Shown here: one piece after another, positions 56,101 through 63,947 of the stretch
Layout: every line of letters begins with the position of its first letter
How positions within the stretch are numbered: the stretch's first letter is position 1
From: Anaerococcus degeneri
Lineage (GTDB): Bacteria; Bacillota; Clostridia; Tissierellales; Peptoniphilaceae
NCBI RefSeq assembly: GCF_017874475.1
Contig: NZ_JAGGLO010000003.1
Location: 124,001-188,000, forward strand
Direction of reading: 5' to 3'
Length of the DNA stretch: 64,000 bases
Notes under the pieces: generated by a model
Seen by the model: only the letters and a program-made list of their open reading frames with translations
Database searches by the model: none
Told to the model about the DNA's origin: nothing
Translations under genes and position numbers: made by a program

Positions 56101-59100
56101 AAGGTCAATAGTAGCTGTTGTATTTCCTCCATCAGTATTTTCATTGAAAACATAAGTCAATAGGTTTGTATTGTAGTCGAAGTATGGATCTGCAATATCT
56201 TTTCCACCTTTTCTTATCTTTGGAAATCCTGCGAAATATTGAGTGAAGTCGAGGTTTGGGTCAAACTGAATTTCAAATCTATCGCCTTTATTTGATTGAG
56301 ATAAAGTTATGTCTGCGTGATATTTTAAGGATTCATATCTGTAAGCTTCCCATACTTTTGGTCTTTCACCACGACCGTATGCTTGTCCTTCGTTATAGTC
56401 AAGCCATTGGTTTACACTAGTTACTATTTCCTTACTAGTTTTACCAATTTCATCTCCCTTTTCTATAAAGTAATCTTGACCTGGGACTGGTGTAGCTGAT
56501 GAATTTTCAAAACGAGTAGTGTACCTTACTTCTTTAGATTCATTGACTTCTACTTCGAAATAGACACCGTTTTTCTCATATCCGTCTGGAGCCTTAACTT
56601 CTTCGATAGTATATTTTCCTTCTGGATATTTTCCAAAACTAGCCTTACCATTTTCGTCAGTTATCTTATTTGCAATTACATTTCCTTCGCTATCTTTTAA
56701 TACAAATTCAGCTCCAGAAAGTCTATCTCTCTTGCCATCAGTAGAAGTATTGGCAAATTTGAAAACTTCTATTGGTTTTTTCTCGAATGGAGTATTTTTA
56801 ATAGTTATTGTTGGCTTATCATCTGCCCCACTTGTATTTTTGCTTAAACTTACAACTTTTTGTAGATTAGTTTGATTTGCTGTATCTTCATTGGTTAGCC
56901 AATCATAATATAGACTTGCCGAATTATTTTGACCAATATTAGCCTTAACTTTTACCAAGAATCCCCAGTCTTTTGCAAATCTTTCTTTAGGGAAGTAGAT
57001 TTGATAGCCCGTTCTTCCTGTATAAGCATCTTTTGTATCAGGATCACCTGTAATCTTATTCTTGTGATTGGCATTTATTACATTATTTCCAAGTTGTAAA
57101 TTATTTGCAGTTTGACCTTCCATTGCAGATTTAACATATGGTCTATATCCTGGAGATACATCGTATGCTGTTACATCTGTAATATTTACACCTGGTATGG
57201 AAATATTAAGTCTTGTATTTCTATCAGTTTCTCCACCTTGTCTTGGAGCTATTGGTTTTAGGTATAGGTAGAATTCTACTTCTCCATTTTCACCGACTTT
57301 TGCATAATGCATAGCATTCATGTAGTCTGGCCAGTTCGGTTGATTGTTATGTTCTACAACTTCTGTTTTACCTGCCGGTTGTGAGAAATCAGCATTTTTC
57401 CCAGATACACTAACTTCACCATTGTCTGATATTGTTATAGTCTTGTTTTCTCCATCTAACTTGTAGCCTTTTGGTGCTTTTGTTTCTGTAAATTGATAGA
57501 TTCCAGGTGGAATATTTGTGAATGTGGCTTCACCATTCGCATCTGTTACAACACTTATTCCAGTTCCCAACAAGTGGAAGCTTGCTCCTTGGAGTTTATC
57601 ACCAGTTTTGCTATCTACCTTTACTATTTTAAAAGTAGCTGGCTTTTTATTATCAACCTCCATTAGTGAGTTTAAAATGAAGTGGTTTTTGTCGTTGCCG
57701 TTATAGTAACTTGTGTTTTCGTTGTATTTATATTCTTTTGTTCCTATTCTTACATTTTTAGCAGGAAAAGTTTGTTTTATTTTATAATCAATAGGGCTGG
57801 CTTCGCCTTTTTCATTTATATCCCAATACTTAACATTAGAAACTGTGATAAATCTTTGCTTGCTATTTTTTCGTTCACCTACATGAACACTTCCTAAATT
57901 ATTCTTTCCACTTTTGTCAACAACACTGATGTCTTGCTCAGGCATTGTTTCGTAGCCTTGTGGAAGATTCCAGTGTTGGTCGATATAAAGATCCCTATAC
58001 TTAGAAATCTCAACTCCAGAAAGTGTTAATGGTTTTTTATCTTCTGTTTGTGTAAGATTAGTGTCGTATTCATAAACTGCAATGTTTCCTACTGGTTGTG
58101 TGCCAGCTGGATCTGATCCTTTCGATGGAAGAGAATTATTAGTAGTATGTTTCTCTTTCTTAACAACCATTTTTCCATAGGTAGGACTGTTTTTATCAGT
58201 GTCTAATCCATAAACAGCACTATTAGCACTTGTTATAGTTTGAGCTCCACCAGGAGTTCTGTCTGCTAGAGGCATACCATTATTTTCTTCATCTCCAGAT
58301 GAGATGGCATCTGTGATAGTCCACTGTGCCTTGTCATTCGGTAAAAATTTACCTTGAATGGTAGTTCTATTATTTATACCAACACGGGTTGGTGTTGCTT
58401 TATTTATAGCTTCTTGTGTGAATCCTTTTTCAAAATTGTATCTGACAGCTCCAGCCTTATCTTTCGCTTTAAGATATATTGTAATATCAATTAGATAATT
58501 CCCTTGTACATTATCTACCTTAGTGTAGAAATTATATTGAAGATCTTGGGTTGATTCATTCAAAGTATGATGCTTTGAATCAACTATTCCAAGCTGTCCT
58601 TTAATAGGGTTATCTGTTAGACCCTTAGATTGATCAGCGGTTTCTCCATTGATTTTGATATTTTGAACTTCTCCAAGTCCTGAGCCTTTAACTGTTGTTA
58701 GATTTAGATGGTAGCCCAGTGCTTGTAAATCTGTGTCTGAGTGAACTCTAACAGTCCAGTTAATACCTGTCAATTTACCATCTATAATTTCTGGATCTGC
58801 ATAAACATCTATAGGCACTTGGTAATTTTGAACATTTTTATCGTCAATAATTTTAATTACATCATCTCTATCAGGTTCTATAATAGATCCTGCTGGATTT
58901 CCATTCTTGTCAATTCTTTGTGGAAGAAGATCTTTTTGTGATTGAACTCCAAGTCCTGACACCTTGTTTGTGACTGTAAATGTGCCGTCAGAATCAAGGG
59001 TGATATTAGTTTTGTCGTAGTCCACTGGTATATTTAGTGGAACTTGGATATTTTCATTGATATCTTCTGTAATGGTGTAGGTAATGATTTTATTCTTACT

Positions 59101-61392
59101 ATCATATGATGGTTTAGCTATTACCCTGCCATTGTGTCTGATTGGCTCAAGGCTAGATTGGTCATTTACCATCAGCTTTTTATCTAGGATGATATTGAAG
59201 AATTGATTCTTTTTAATTGGACCAACTCTATTTGAGGTATCAAAACGGGTTAGGATATTAAACTTCTTGCCATCAAGATTTAGACCGGCATTTTCTCCTG
59301 TATCTGCAAATATGTGAGGTCTAAAGTTATTATTCCTGTCTTTTTCTACAAGGGCTCTTATAGCATCGCCATTGTCGTCCATAAGCTTAGCTTGGTCGGC
59401 TTTTGAGAGTTTGTATTTTGTCTCGAAACTGTCTAGGAGATTTTGAATTTCTTCTAGGCCTTTTGACTTATCGGCTAGGGCTTTCTTTAGTTCCTTGTCT
59501 GCCTTTTGGAGGTCAGTTTGACCTAGTAAAGATTTTAGGCCTTCAACAAGTCCAGCTTCTTTTTTGTCTTCCTTCTTTGCTTCTTCCTTTAGCTTGTCAA
59601 GATTAGCATCAAAGACTTTGATAGCTGATTCTTTTTCTTCCTTATTTTCGGAAGGCTTTTCTGATTTTTTCTCTACAGCTGGTTTGCTTTCTGACTTTTC
59701 TACTGAAGACTTATCCTTATTCTGATTTTCTTTTTTATCTTGTGGTTTTTTTTCAGTTTTTTTGTCATCTACCTTAATTTGGCTTTCTTTCTTTTCTGGA
59801 TAGGCATAAGTGATTATTTCATCGTAGTTTAAATTGGCTGCCTTGTTCTTTTGTTTGTTTAGTCCAGATAGGATTGATTCGAGATAAAATCTTAGGTCAG
59901 ATTTTTCGATTTTATTATTTGCTGCTAAGGCTTTTGTGAAGTCCTTTAGGTCTTGGTCAGTAATCTTGCCTTGGTTATAAGAATCAAGATTTTGGGCTAG
60001 GCTTTCTATAGCAGTTTCAATACCATTTGTTAGCTTGCCTTCTGCCTTGAGCCTTGCTATTAAACTGTCCTTGTTTAAGATGATAGCTGAAATTGTTTCT
60101 TTTTGAGGTTTTTCTTTTTCCTCTACTGGGATTTCGTTTCCATTAGCATCTGTTACAGTGATTTGTGTGTCAGAAGTTTTTTCTTCTTTTTTGCTTTCAC
60201 TGGTTTTGTTTTCTTCTGATTTTTTATCATCTACTTTGATTTCGGTAGATTGTTTTTTATCCTCTGCCGGTTTTTCTACAGGTTTTTCTGTTGGAGTTTT
60301 TTCTTCTGGAAGAGGGTCTTCTTCGTCGGATGATTTTTCTTCTTCATTTCCTTCTATATATATAGGGTTTTTTAACACGCTTTTATTTAAGGAATATGAT
60401 TTGATATGAGTGTTTTTCTTTGAGACTTTTGTTTGTAGGCTAAGTTTTGCTATAAATCCTTTTGGTATTTCGAATTTAACCTTTTTTGAAAAGTCTATTT
60501 TTTGTGAAAATTCCTTTTTGATTTCAAAACCATTTTCAGTTAGCTCATAGTAGTCTAGGCCTATTTGAGCATTTCCGATTTCTTGGTTTTTGTCTATGTC
60601 GAAATCGTAGGTTGTTTCTTTTCCATCTTCTTCATTTACTATGTAGTCAGTCCATGTAATGGTGTCATGACTTGCAAATAAGCCACCAAGAATGCCTTCT
60701 TTTTTGTAGTCGCCTTTTACTTTAGTAGATTTTTCTTCCTTGTTTACAAGTTGGATCAACTCGACTGTTTGGTTGTCTACAACGGTGGCTCCTGTTTGTG
60801 CCTTTAGGTTGTAGGTAAACACACCAGCTTCCTTATCAGCTTCTTTTAGACCTATGATTAAGTCATATGACCTTTGATCCTTGGCCTTGTTCACATCTGC
60901 TCTAAGCTTGTAGATTATTTCATCACTTGCTTTAGATTTGATTACAATGCTTTCAAAATCTTCTTTGAAGTCTGGGTCGTTGGTTTCAGTATCTGTGTTT
61001 TTTGATACTAATTTTATCTTGTTGATATTTGAAGTAGGTGTCTTTGCTATGGTTAATGAAAGATTTTCATCACTAACTTGGTTTTGGTTTTCATTTCTGG
61101 CTTGTTTTTTTCTTTTCGCCTTGATTGTGTAGTCTATCTTTGTCAATGACTCATCGATGGCCGATGTGATTTCTAGACTATAGTCACCTAAGTCTTTTTC
61201 TATTTTTGTTTGGTCTGTGTTTTCTACCTTGGTTTGGTCTTCCTTTTTTGGAGCAAGGCCCATGATAGACGAATTTGCATCATAGACTACAGGCGCAGGT
61301 GCATTTGCAAAAGCTGTAGGTGGGATTGACATAGATATGGCAACAATTGATGCAAATATTTTTCTAGTTAGTAGACTCATTTTTCCTTTCAT
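47113..61392 (-). CDS. Giant (4759 aa) Cna-B/SpaA-type surface adhesin, probable pilus tip
   Basis: The start is at 61392 behind AAGGAGG, with a signal peptide to about residue 30. Residues about 30-360 form a beta-rich head, and 360-700 a very acidic Glu/Lys linker with helical parts. About ten Cna-B2/SpaA domains begin near residues 1250, 1534, 2050, 2162, 2482, 3174, 3590, 3839, 4292 and 4400; each has a K-x-D strand, a G-A-x-F block and an E-x-x-A/S-P-x-G-Y close with the isopeptide Glu. Three related ~180-290-aa modules (about 2277-2478, 2657-2834, 3284-3570) alternate with them, and four InlB-B-type repeats fill 2829-3142. The C terminus is Y-P-F-T-G (about 4718), a membrane span and a KRR tail. 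It is likely the tip subunit, joined to the pilus and wall by sortases. Confidence 0.9.
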   Translation of the reverse strand: MKGKMSLLTRKIFASIVAISMSIPPTAFANAPAPVVYDANSSIMGLAPKKEDQTKVENTDQTKIEKDLGDYSLEITSAIDESLTKIDYTIKAKRKKQARNENQNQVSDENLSLTIAKTPTSNINKIKLVSKNTDTETNDPDFKEDFESIVIKSKASDEIIYKLRADVNKAKDQRSYDLIIGLKEADKEAGVFTYNLKAQTGATVVDNQTVELIQLVNKEEKSTKVKGDYKKEGILGGLFASHDTITWTDYIVNEEDGKETTYDFDIDKNQEIGNAQIGLDYYELTENGFEIKKEFSQKIDFSKKVKFEIPKGFIAKLSLQTKVSKKNTHIKSYSLNKSVLKNPIYIEGNEEEKSSDEEDPLPEEKTPTEKPVEKPAEDKKQSTEIKVDDKKSEENKTSESKKEEKTSDTQITVTDANGNEIPVEEKEKPQKETISAIILNKDSLIARLKAEGKLTNGIETAIESLAQNLDSYNQGKITDQDLKDFTKALAANNKIEKSDLRFYLESILSGLNKQKNKAANLNYDEIITYAYPEKKESQIKVDDKKTEKKPQDKKENQNKDKSSVEKSESKPAVEKKSEKPSENKEEKESAIKVFDANLDKLKEEAKKEDKKEAGLVEGLKSLLGQTDLQKADKELKKALADKSKGLEEIQNLLDSFETKYKLSKADQAKLMDDNGDAIRALVEKDRNNNFRPHIFADTGENAGLNLDGKKFNILTRFDTSNRVGPIKKNQFFNIILDKKLMVNDQSSLEPIRHNGRVIAKPSYDSKNKIITYTITEDINENIQVPLNIPVDYDKTNITLDSDGTFTVTNKVSGLGVQSQKDLLPQRIDKNGNPAGSIIEPDRDDVIKIIDDKNVQNYQVPIDVYADPEIIDGKLTGINWTVRVHSDTDLQALGYHLNLTTVKGSGLGEVQNIKINGETADQSKGLTDNPIKGQLGIVDSKHHTLNESTQDLQYNFYTKVDNVQGNYLIDITIYLKAKDKAGAVRYNFEKGFTQEAINKATPTRVGINNRTTIQGKFLPNDKAQWTITDAISSGDEENNGMPLADRTPGGAQTITSANSAVYGLDTDKNSPTYGKMVVKKEKHTTNNSLPSKGSDPAGTQPVGNIAVYEYDTNLTQTEDKKPLTLSGVEISKYRDLYIDQHWNLPQGYETMPEQDISVVDKSGKNNLGSVHVGERKNSKQRFITVSNVKYWDINEKGEASPIDYKIKQTFPAKNVRIGTKEYKYNENTSYYNGNDKNHFILNSLMEVDNKKPATFKIVKVDSKTGDKLQGASFHLLGTGISVVTDANGEATFTNIPPGIYQFTETKAPKGYKLDGENKTITISDNGEVSVSGKNADFSQPAGKTEVVEHNNQPNWPDYMNAMHYAKVGENGEVEFYLYLKPIAPRQGGETDRNTRLNISIPGVNITDVTAYDVSPGYRPYVKSAMEGQTANNLQLGNNVINANHKNKITGDPDTKDAYTGRTGYQIYFPKERFAKDWGFLVKVKANIGQNNSASLYYDWLTNEDTANQTNLQKVVSLSKNTSGADDKPTITIKNTPFEKKPIEVFKFANTSTDGKRDRLSGAEFVLKDSEGNVIANKITDENGKASFGKYPEGKYTIEEVKAPDGYEKNGVYFEVEVNESKEVRYTTRFENSSATPVPGQDYFIEKGDEIGKTSKEIVTSVNQWLDYNEGQAYGRGERPKVWEAYRYESLKYHADITLSQSNKGDRFEIQFDPNLDFTQYFAGFPKIRKGGKDIADPYFDYNTNLLTYVFNENTDGGNTTATIDLIGMIPSKYYAKNTGTYPFTITVQPKQTGISGQKLNKDINAFFDAHDSGNDQPVQNYYFREIYEENGEYYVDVISYYNVIGDRWPYKRVNPKTLNYNWITTNFQGGNIADWVGEGTKPRQVLDRVKIYRTEANVRVIHDGPLTTLVNDYMPQSMGFRAEQEPNIYRPVFNASVDPNKNATISQNGITLVYNKDKINPSGKLIDNNNQPLKISMPSINNGEGYVIEQRFKIPDIDAFNKKWRAYVMNNGNLKSAFASGANKSFAKGDQTGGETPKYYKEDVGVINKKYTPGQFKIIKSNQSDNSKLAGATFELTDAKNNSIYRTSDGKGELSFKNLAPGSYTLKETRAPDNFVKSEKKWSVTVYSDGSVRIIQIGLVGSDESYFGNNENIIIMPVSNKPTGTDFRVYKKDTDGKALQGAEFTITKPNDSSFQAIKKSTNPNGFVEFEKLTQGTYIIEESKAPTGYKELKKKWVLVIDDKGNKKVYNYRENSGTTSSLNSILEKPNVNWVDVKGRSLEGWTDFDNRRTGWTGNNVNPFKMGTRIVGINRKDKYVIQRYVLNPEEANIGATTATIHREKPEYPNMDWYSGALNSGEEFQVFKLNKPVTGVISDIRLAEYGAKEITGDVTKEVDDSRFGEPHRLKLNLPETDEPLVIDVKIPYKEEYGGVGTGMDWTENGITYWKSDYYESASVIKEASPVLSNDGNIIGSYVGEGSLDVTNELKTFDFKLKKVKENDNKEEIVGAKFRLTGPGEGGEEREITTGKDGLISFDKLRPGIYKLEEIEPAPGYEKSNVDWTVRITSDGSKYIKVNKKEGLTANTNLVNPNANGINNNTPVRTLAYRSLLENNSHMLANKNLGESPSLKSMDEFNTRERLALAENTLEFSEESIPTPLRSANDWQKVDPNASIGRRDRIQDKDLGSTKITEINKVDKKFRQVFLLKDYYSSNSKREVQFHREPEKYGINLSDGNTTYKIYTVDPISTLDNPIKIKDITEACTQSDPTPSGKQQRIMSEIPATIRGPLYVEIETYYNPNFGIGLGVDYVYSKGASTLWIADSYDAEDSINKNLVSSYKLKITNGANGSVTAEKTTDLKKNEKVTLTISPSEGYELEKLTVAGVDVTNDVADGKYSFKMPASNVAVSATFREKQKQYDVQIATLYNGKITQNKRKAKAGEIITLKIEPADGYELTTLKYTDEDDGEEHNIDMQAKSFLMPATSVYVEATFTKKAEPKTKHKIHTKHTGNGKIDVDKTEAAEGEQVTFNPIPDVGNTITRFPVVKSDSGKKVNMVEWNSFIMPNEDVTIEVGFKPISQNVYPITVEPSKNGKVSVNAIATSGEEVTVSVTPNEYYELDTLTVTDINGNPVKVNGLRFTMPESGVNISATFKVKEITGPQDGEIVIPSDGELIKITNKQTGLDLKIFKRDSNSRPLEGGKFTLKKTDKNYTTEDTTFEKKEGFSRKDGKLVFTDNDGKIQPLALEPGYYLLEETESPSGYKKAQAPWKIRVYEDTTTNQLKAEYRGPDETPNSFVSSDKALDSFGNTTGIKTTENGIKYAARMTHINTEGKTYIQRIYIDTRAYNGPVNVQIKPVVKREEFDVPGQPPKIGYEGNYGVKTAYRSTYEIKGLAENPTDAKLNDIFRNYTIANDDVSVVNTARWRPFDWGFDEDQLNLDPGVYYIDVEGFYDDNITKADIGKIEMNVDFKTPRYFWQADGLNQNRTQHYKLGGSYQAGAETFGSVYQKDTYVNGELKKKGTPTPWGAQKPDRQKYANWLSKKFTDSYGNPRNAGIVAVPYNGIDKTIDSVTTSINIRPLYTSNKKTQVGPEGMDIVNEEETYNITFSKHGRDDKDETVDGEAVTKRRLEGAVFKLQEYVINGYKDVEGSTIASAFNGYFGFRGLKPGRYQLIEVKAPEGYKPINGPLLRFTVETIKTNSGKIVDPESGEVVDIKSIKVKFSENDEKAYNLSDLNMVNPDNKNEIIKVSSVDSKKISIKDSKIVHPTTNDIVNLNDLIIATADNHEYPIKQIKIVDGSSGYISLEYDKANGVYQYVPEKSTSEKDGKLVDFVTSATAKNMGKIINEKPGKGKITVKKVDQKGDPINATEQLPGAKFKLTNISTGAKEEGTVGADGTLEFTRLQIGNYRLEEVKSPDGYINNKQVWNFTVGGEGLDPYAKDAPQRRKDVSSSITLSESKLSVLNPESKKDGLLSGKQDEMHPHFGEVFEFNNKYTIDSNLKINPGDYFVLKLSDNIDLHGIMETHIDNLDIIADGVGTIAKADYNRTDGTITYTFTNYADTYNLVEFSNKLKAYINLNKVPKAGDQKISRGVVVNDQIKDNKEDTIKVVYDSMTAKEKYQTTDGNWHEMTENHLNLGSKIIKYNPDTGEFVHYYYVNRDRSTTPRSKFYYYSNQDIENLNIDYYSLDGSKVNVNDLLPLSFGVNEDDKKLPAPVQIRSRSYLAAGQEESITFTGGLNSNSTYLLKVTGKVSGKDKSSYVGHGKLQMIDNPDRYVTRWDKQYFFRNEATAKANLVIQAVNPENKIKFKKVDQDGKALKGATFQLKYKVGENWNVDTSRDKTTGDDGVFEYTKLKPGSYRVIEITAPTGYKKAKDPVAEFDVDENGRIIRKDNANNPVGGTAEDGIKPIEIVNKKEQKISFVKVDAGDKKPLEGAEFEVWYKAKKEDTEYTKLKLYEKTVDGKTERLAVKEGEDIPTGFTPVKEDKFITGDDGKIEFTFYENGYYALKEEKAPKGYIRPRDYVKEFVYKEGKLYELVQANLSMSLNRSTTINSTTDYPEHNDEYTLIINPDNKMVNYLKSEGGNPKATITLSGFNSGGTVKVYLKAKGQEVQKTGYVPTFNFTNNQDLVIDLNKAIASIKAGSDTTGTTDIKSDDSIVLEIKEETSWNTEVNRNIKLDIKDKNANQLISENKDITVEASFASGGDNVYSGTKKFDSLPEIKSTDPIKIENKKGEYPFTGGPGTWIGFTIGGLAVMIGGAYIYHKRRESIEANS

Positions 61393-61589
61393 ATTAACCT
61401 CCTTCCTTTTTGTTCATTCTCCTTAATCTTGTCTGGAAACTTTATCTTAGCTATATTCACTTTTATCCAATATTTTCTCGTTTTCATTTTTTATTCCTTT
61501 GTTTTTTATATCAAATATTTTTTATATATTTTGTTCATTTTTCGAAAATAAAATACAAGTCTGTCTTTTTACAAAATATTCTTTACCTT

Positions 61590-61618
61590 ATTTTATAACA
61601 TTTTGACTTTTTTTACAA
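61590..61618 (-). promoter_or_regulatory. Promoter of the giant adhesin gene
   Basis: Minus-strand TTGTAA (61618-61613), 17 nt, TAAAAT (61595-61590). It would give a leader of about 190 nt. The rest of 61393-61901 is AT-rich with no other recognisable element except the upstream gene's terminator. Confidence 0.45.
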
Positions 61619-61858
61619 GGGTAAAAGCCGATATTCACTAAGTTTCTTGAAGTTTTTTGACTTTTATTTTCCTAATTTTTCCTATCTTAATTTATTTCTT
61701 TTTACCTTCATGGTCAAACATCTTTTATATATGTTGTTGCATTTTGTTATAATTCTAAATAAATATCTATAATTTTATTCAAATACCAAAAAAAATAAAT
61801 AAATACAAACAAACATTTTTTAATAATTTACATAACTAAAACAGTCCTATAAATGCCC

Positions 61859-61897
61859 AAAAAGGGGCCCACTTTTATGTGAATATGCCCCTTTTTT
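61859..61897 (-). terminator. Terminator of the secreted 665-aa protein gene
   Basis: AAAAAGGGGC / GCCCCTTTTTT arms with an 18-base loop; symmetric enough to act in both directions. Confidence 0.75.
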
Positions 61898-61901
61898 AAA
61901 T

Positions 61902-63899
61902 TTATTTATTATCTAATAATTCGCCCCTGCTTTTTAAGGTTTGAAGGTATTTTACAAAGATTGGTGTGTTGATTCTAGGCTCTATTTTTGCCTTTTCTTC
62001 TTTTGCTTTTTCTTCGTTTGTTTCCTTAGATTCTGTTTTTTTCTTTGGGTCAACGACAATTAGCTTTTTGTTTGGATCCTTATCTTTGTCTTCCTTTACT
62101 GTGTCTAGCTTCTTGTTTTCTTTGTCACCTATTGTGACTGTTTCCACCTTTTTAACAGCTTCTTGCAATTTCTTTTCTAGATTTGCTGAGAAGTTTCTCT
62201 CGCTTTCTTTTGGAGAGTCTTTTGTTAGATTGTTAATTTTTGTAAGTGGTGTTAACATACCTAGGTTTAGAACTGGTTTTGCACCCTTTTTTTGTATTAG
62301 AAGTGGGTCAGTTTGGTTGTCAGTTAAGATTATTTCATCTAGCTGGATTAATTTATTATTAGCTTTTTTGCTGACTGTTTCTGCTTCTTTTACAAGTCTT
62401 GCTATATTTTTGTATTCTTCCTTAGCTAGGTCTGGGTGTTCTTTTTCTAATTTGCTTAGGCTGTCTAGTTCATAGTCGAGGAGCGCTTGTTGGATGAGCT
62501 CATGAATATCTGCTGTGACATCCCTAATAGCTTTGGCAAGGTTCCTAACCTCTATGTCTTCCGCATCCATATATTGGTTTAGCTCTACTACTGATTTTGG
62601 ATTTTGTCCTGTTGGGTTTAATTGATTTTGGAATCCAGCCATTGGTTGTATTGGCAAGAATTGACCATCAATTAATTCATTTAGCTTGTTTTTTTGCTTG
62701 CTAATAGCTTGAGCAAGACTCTTAACATCAAGTGTTTCTTGGTCTAGCTTTGGATATAGCATCTTTAGTGTAGCTCTTTCTTTTTCGATAAGTTTTGCCA
62801 TATCAGGACTTACTACAGCGCTTCTTGATTTTCCTACTTGTTTGTTGGCCATTAGGCTCATTAGAGAAATTGGCGCCTTGCCATCTTCTGTAATTTCTAG
62901 GTTAAAGGCTGCAATTTCTGAATCCTTAATCAGATTTGTTGTGTCTTCTTTTGTTCTTACATCAAACCTTACCAAAGAATTTGCTGGAATAGTATATTCT
63001 TTTGGATTATCTATTACATCTGTTTGAAGCTCGTCGCTATTTGGATTTATATAGGTTGCTACCAGGTTATAAGAACCGAATTTAACAGCAATTAGGTCCA
63101 TAAAATCTGTTAGGTTTTTCTCCTCATCTGTGTCGTTTAGGAGGTATTTTGTAAATGGAAGATTTTCGAACGGATTTACCTTGTCATTGTCTGATAAATC
63201 ATAGTCTCTCTTTATTTGTTCGTTTGTTTTGACAAAGTTATAGTCACCAACTTTTTCAAGATTAGCATCCATCTTGCCTATCGCAGTCTTGTCTTTGGTG
63301 GTGATCATATAATATAGGGAATAATCACCCGCTTCGTCATCGTCACCGATTGTCACAACAGCCTTTACAGAAGCTTTATAGGTGAATTTGGTTTTGATTC
63401 TGAAGCCAAAAATGTCTTCTCCTGCGATTTTTTCTGCAGACTTGGTCATTTCTTCGCCAGCTATTGTAACCTTATCTTCTGAAATAAAATTATCTAGCTC
63501 AAAGTTTTTGACCTTGCTGTCCCTTAGGGCAAATACAGAAATAGTGTATTCTTCTGGAAGATCAGAGCCCTTAATTGCAAATTCATAAGAAAGTTGTGCG
63601 GTATTGCCCACACCCTTGACTTCTGATTTGAGTTCCACTGGATAAACTTTCACTTGAATTTTATTTTCAGCTTCTTTATCTCTTTGGCTTATGTAATTAG
63701 TATTTTTATCTAATTGTCTAGTTGTATTTGTTGTTGGTGTTGTTGGTGCCTCTTGTTTTGGCTCAACTGCAGATTGGGTAATTACTTCATTTTTTTCAAT
63801 TAGTTGTGGGGTACCGGTAGCATTAGCATTTAGCGGAAGAGCTAGGGCTAAAGCAATGGAAAGGATTCCGATTCCGACATTATTTCTTCTATTTTTCAT
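61902..63899 (-). CDS. Secreted protein of unknown function, linked to the pilus locus
   Basis: 665 aa; GGAGG lies 7 bases before the ATG. A signal peptide (about 1-27, cleavage near NANA) is followed by a Thr/Pro-rich spacer to about 65. A beta-rich domain (about 70-215) comes next, then a mixed region with long helices (about 340-520, rich in Lys/Glu/Leu) and a Lys/Glu/Asp low-complexity tail (about 570-645). There is no LPXTG motif and no C-terminal membrane span, so it should be released or bound non-covalently. The beta-rich part vaguely resembles the head of the 4759-aa adhesin (short paired strands, DDEAGDYSLYYM versus KEAGVFTYNLK). No known family was recognised. Confidence 0.7.
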   Translation of the reverse strand: MKNRRNNVGIGILSIALALALPLNANATGTPQLIEKNEVITQSAVEPKQEAPTTPTTNTTRQLDKNTNYISQRDKEAENKIQVKVYPVELKSEVKGVGNTAQLSYEFAIKGSDLPEEYTISVFALRDSKVKNFELDNFISEDKVTIAGEEMTKSAEKIAGEDIFGFRIKTKFTYKASVKAVVTIGDDDEAGDYSLYYMITTKDKTAIGKMDANLEKVGDYNFVKTNEQIKRDYDLSDNDKVNPFENLPFTKYLLNDTDEEKNLTDFMDLIAVKFGSYNLVATYINPNSDELQTDVIDNPKEYTIPANSLVRFDVRTKEDTTNLIKDSEIAAFNLEITEDGKAPISLMSLMANKQVGKSRSAVVSPDMAKLIEKERATLKMLYPKLDQETLDVKSLAQAISKQKNKLNELIDGQFLPIQPMAGFQNQLNPTGQNPKSVVELNQYMDAEDIEVRNLAKAIRDVTADIHELIQQALLDYELDSLSKLEKEHPDLAKEEYKNIARLVKEAETVSKKANNKLIQLDEIILTDNQTDPLLIQKKGAKPVLNLGMLTPLTKINNLTKDSPKESERNFSANLEKKLQEAVKKVETVTIGDKENKKLDTVKEDKDKDPNKKLIVVDPKKKTESKETNEEKAKEEKAKIEPRINTPIFVKYLQTLKSRGELLDNK

Positions 63900-63919
63900 A
63901 ATATCCTCCGTCTACCTAT

Positions 63920-63947
63920 ATTTTATCACATTTTACATTAATTACAA
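63920..63947 (-). promoter_or_regulatory. Promoter of the secreted 665-aa protein gene
   Basis: Minus-strand TTGTAA (63947-63942), 16 nt, TAAAAT (63925-63920), close to the ribosome-binding site. The hexamers are the same as in the promoter proposed for the giant adhesin. Nothing else is seen to the window end at 64000. Confidence 0.5.

Noticed and set aside
47192-61132. Many plus-strand frames opposite the giant adhesin gene
   Set aside because: They are antisense shadows of a Ser/Thr/Lys-rich coding sequence, lacking ribosome-binding sites and family features.
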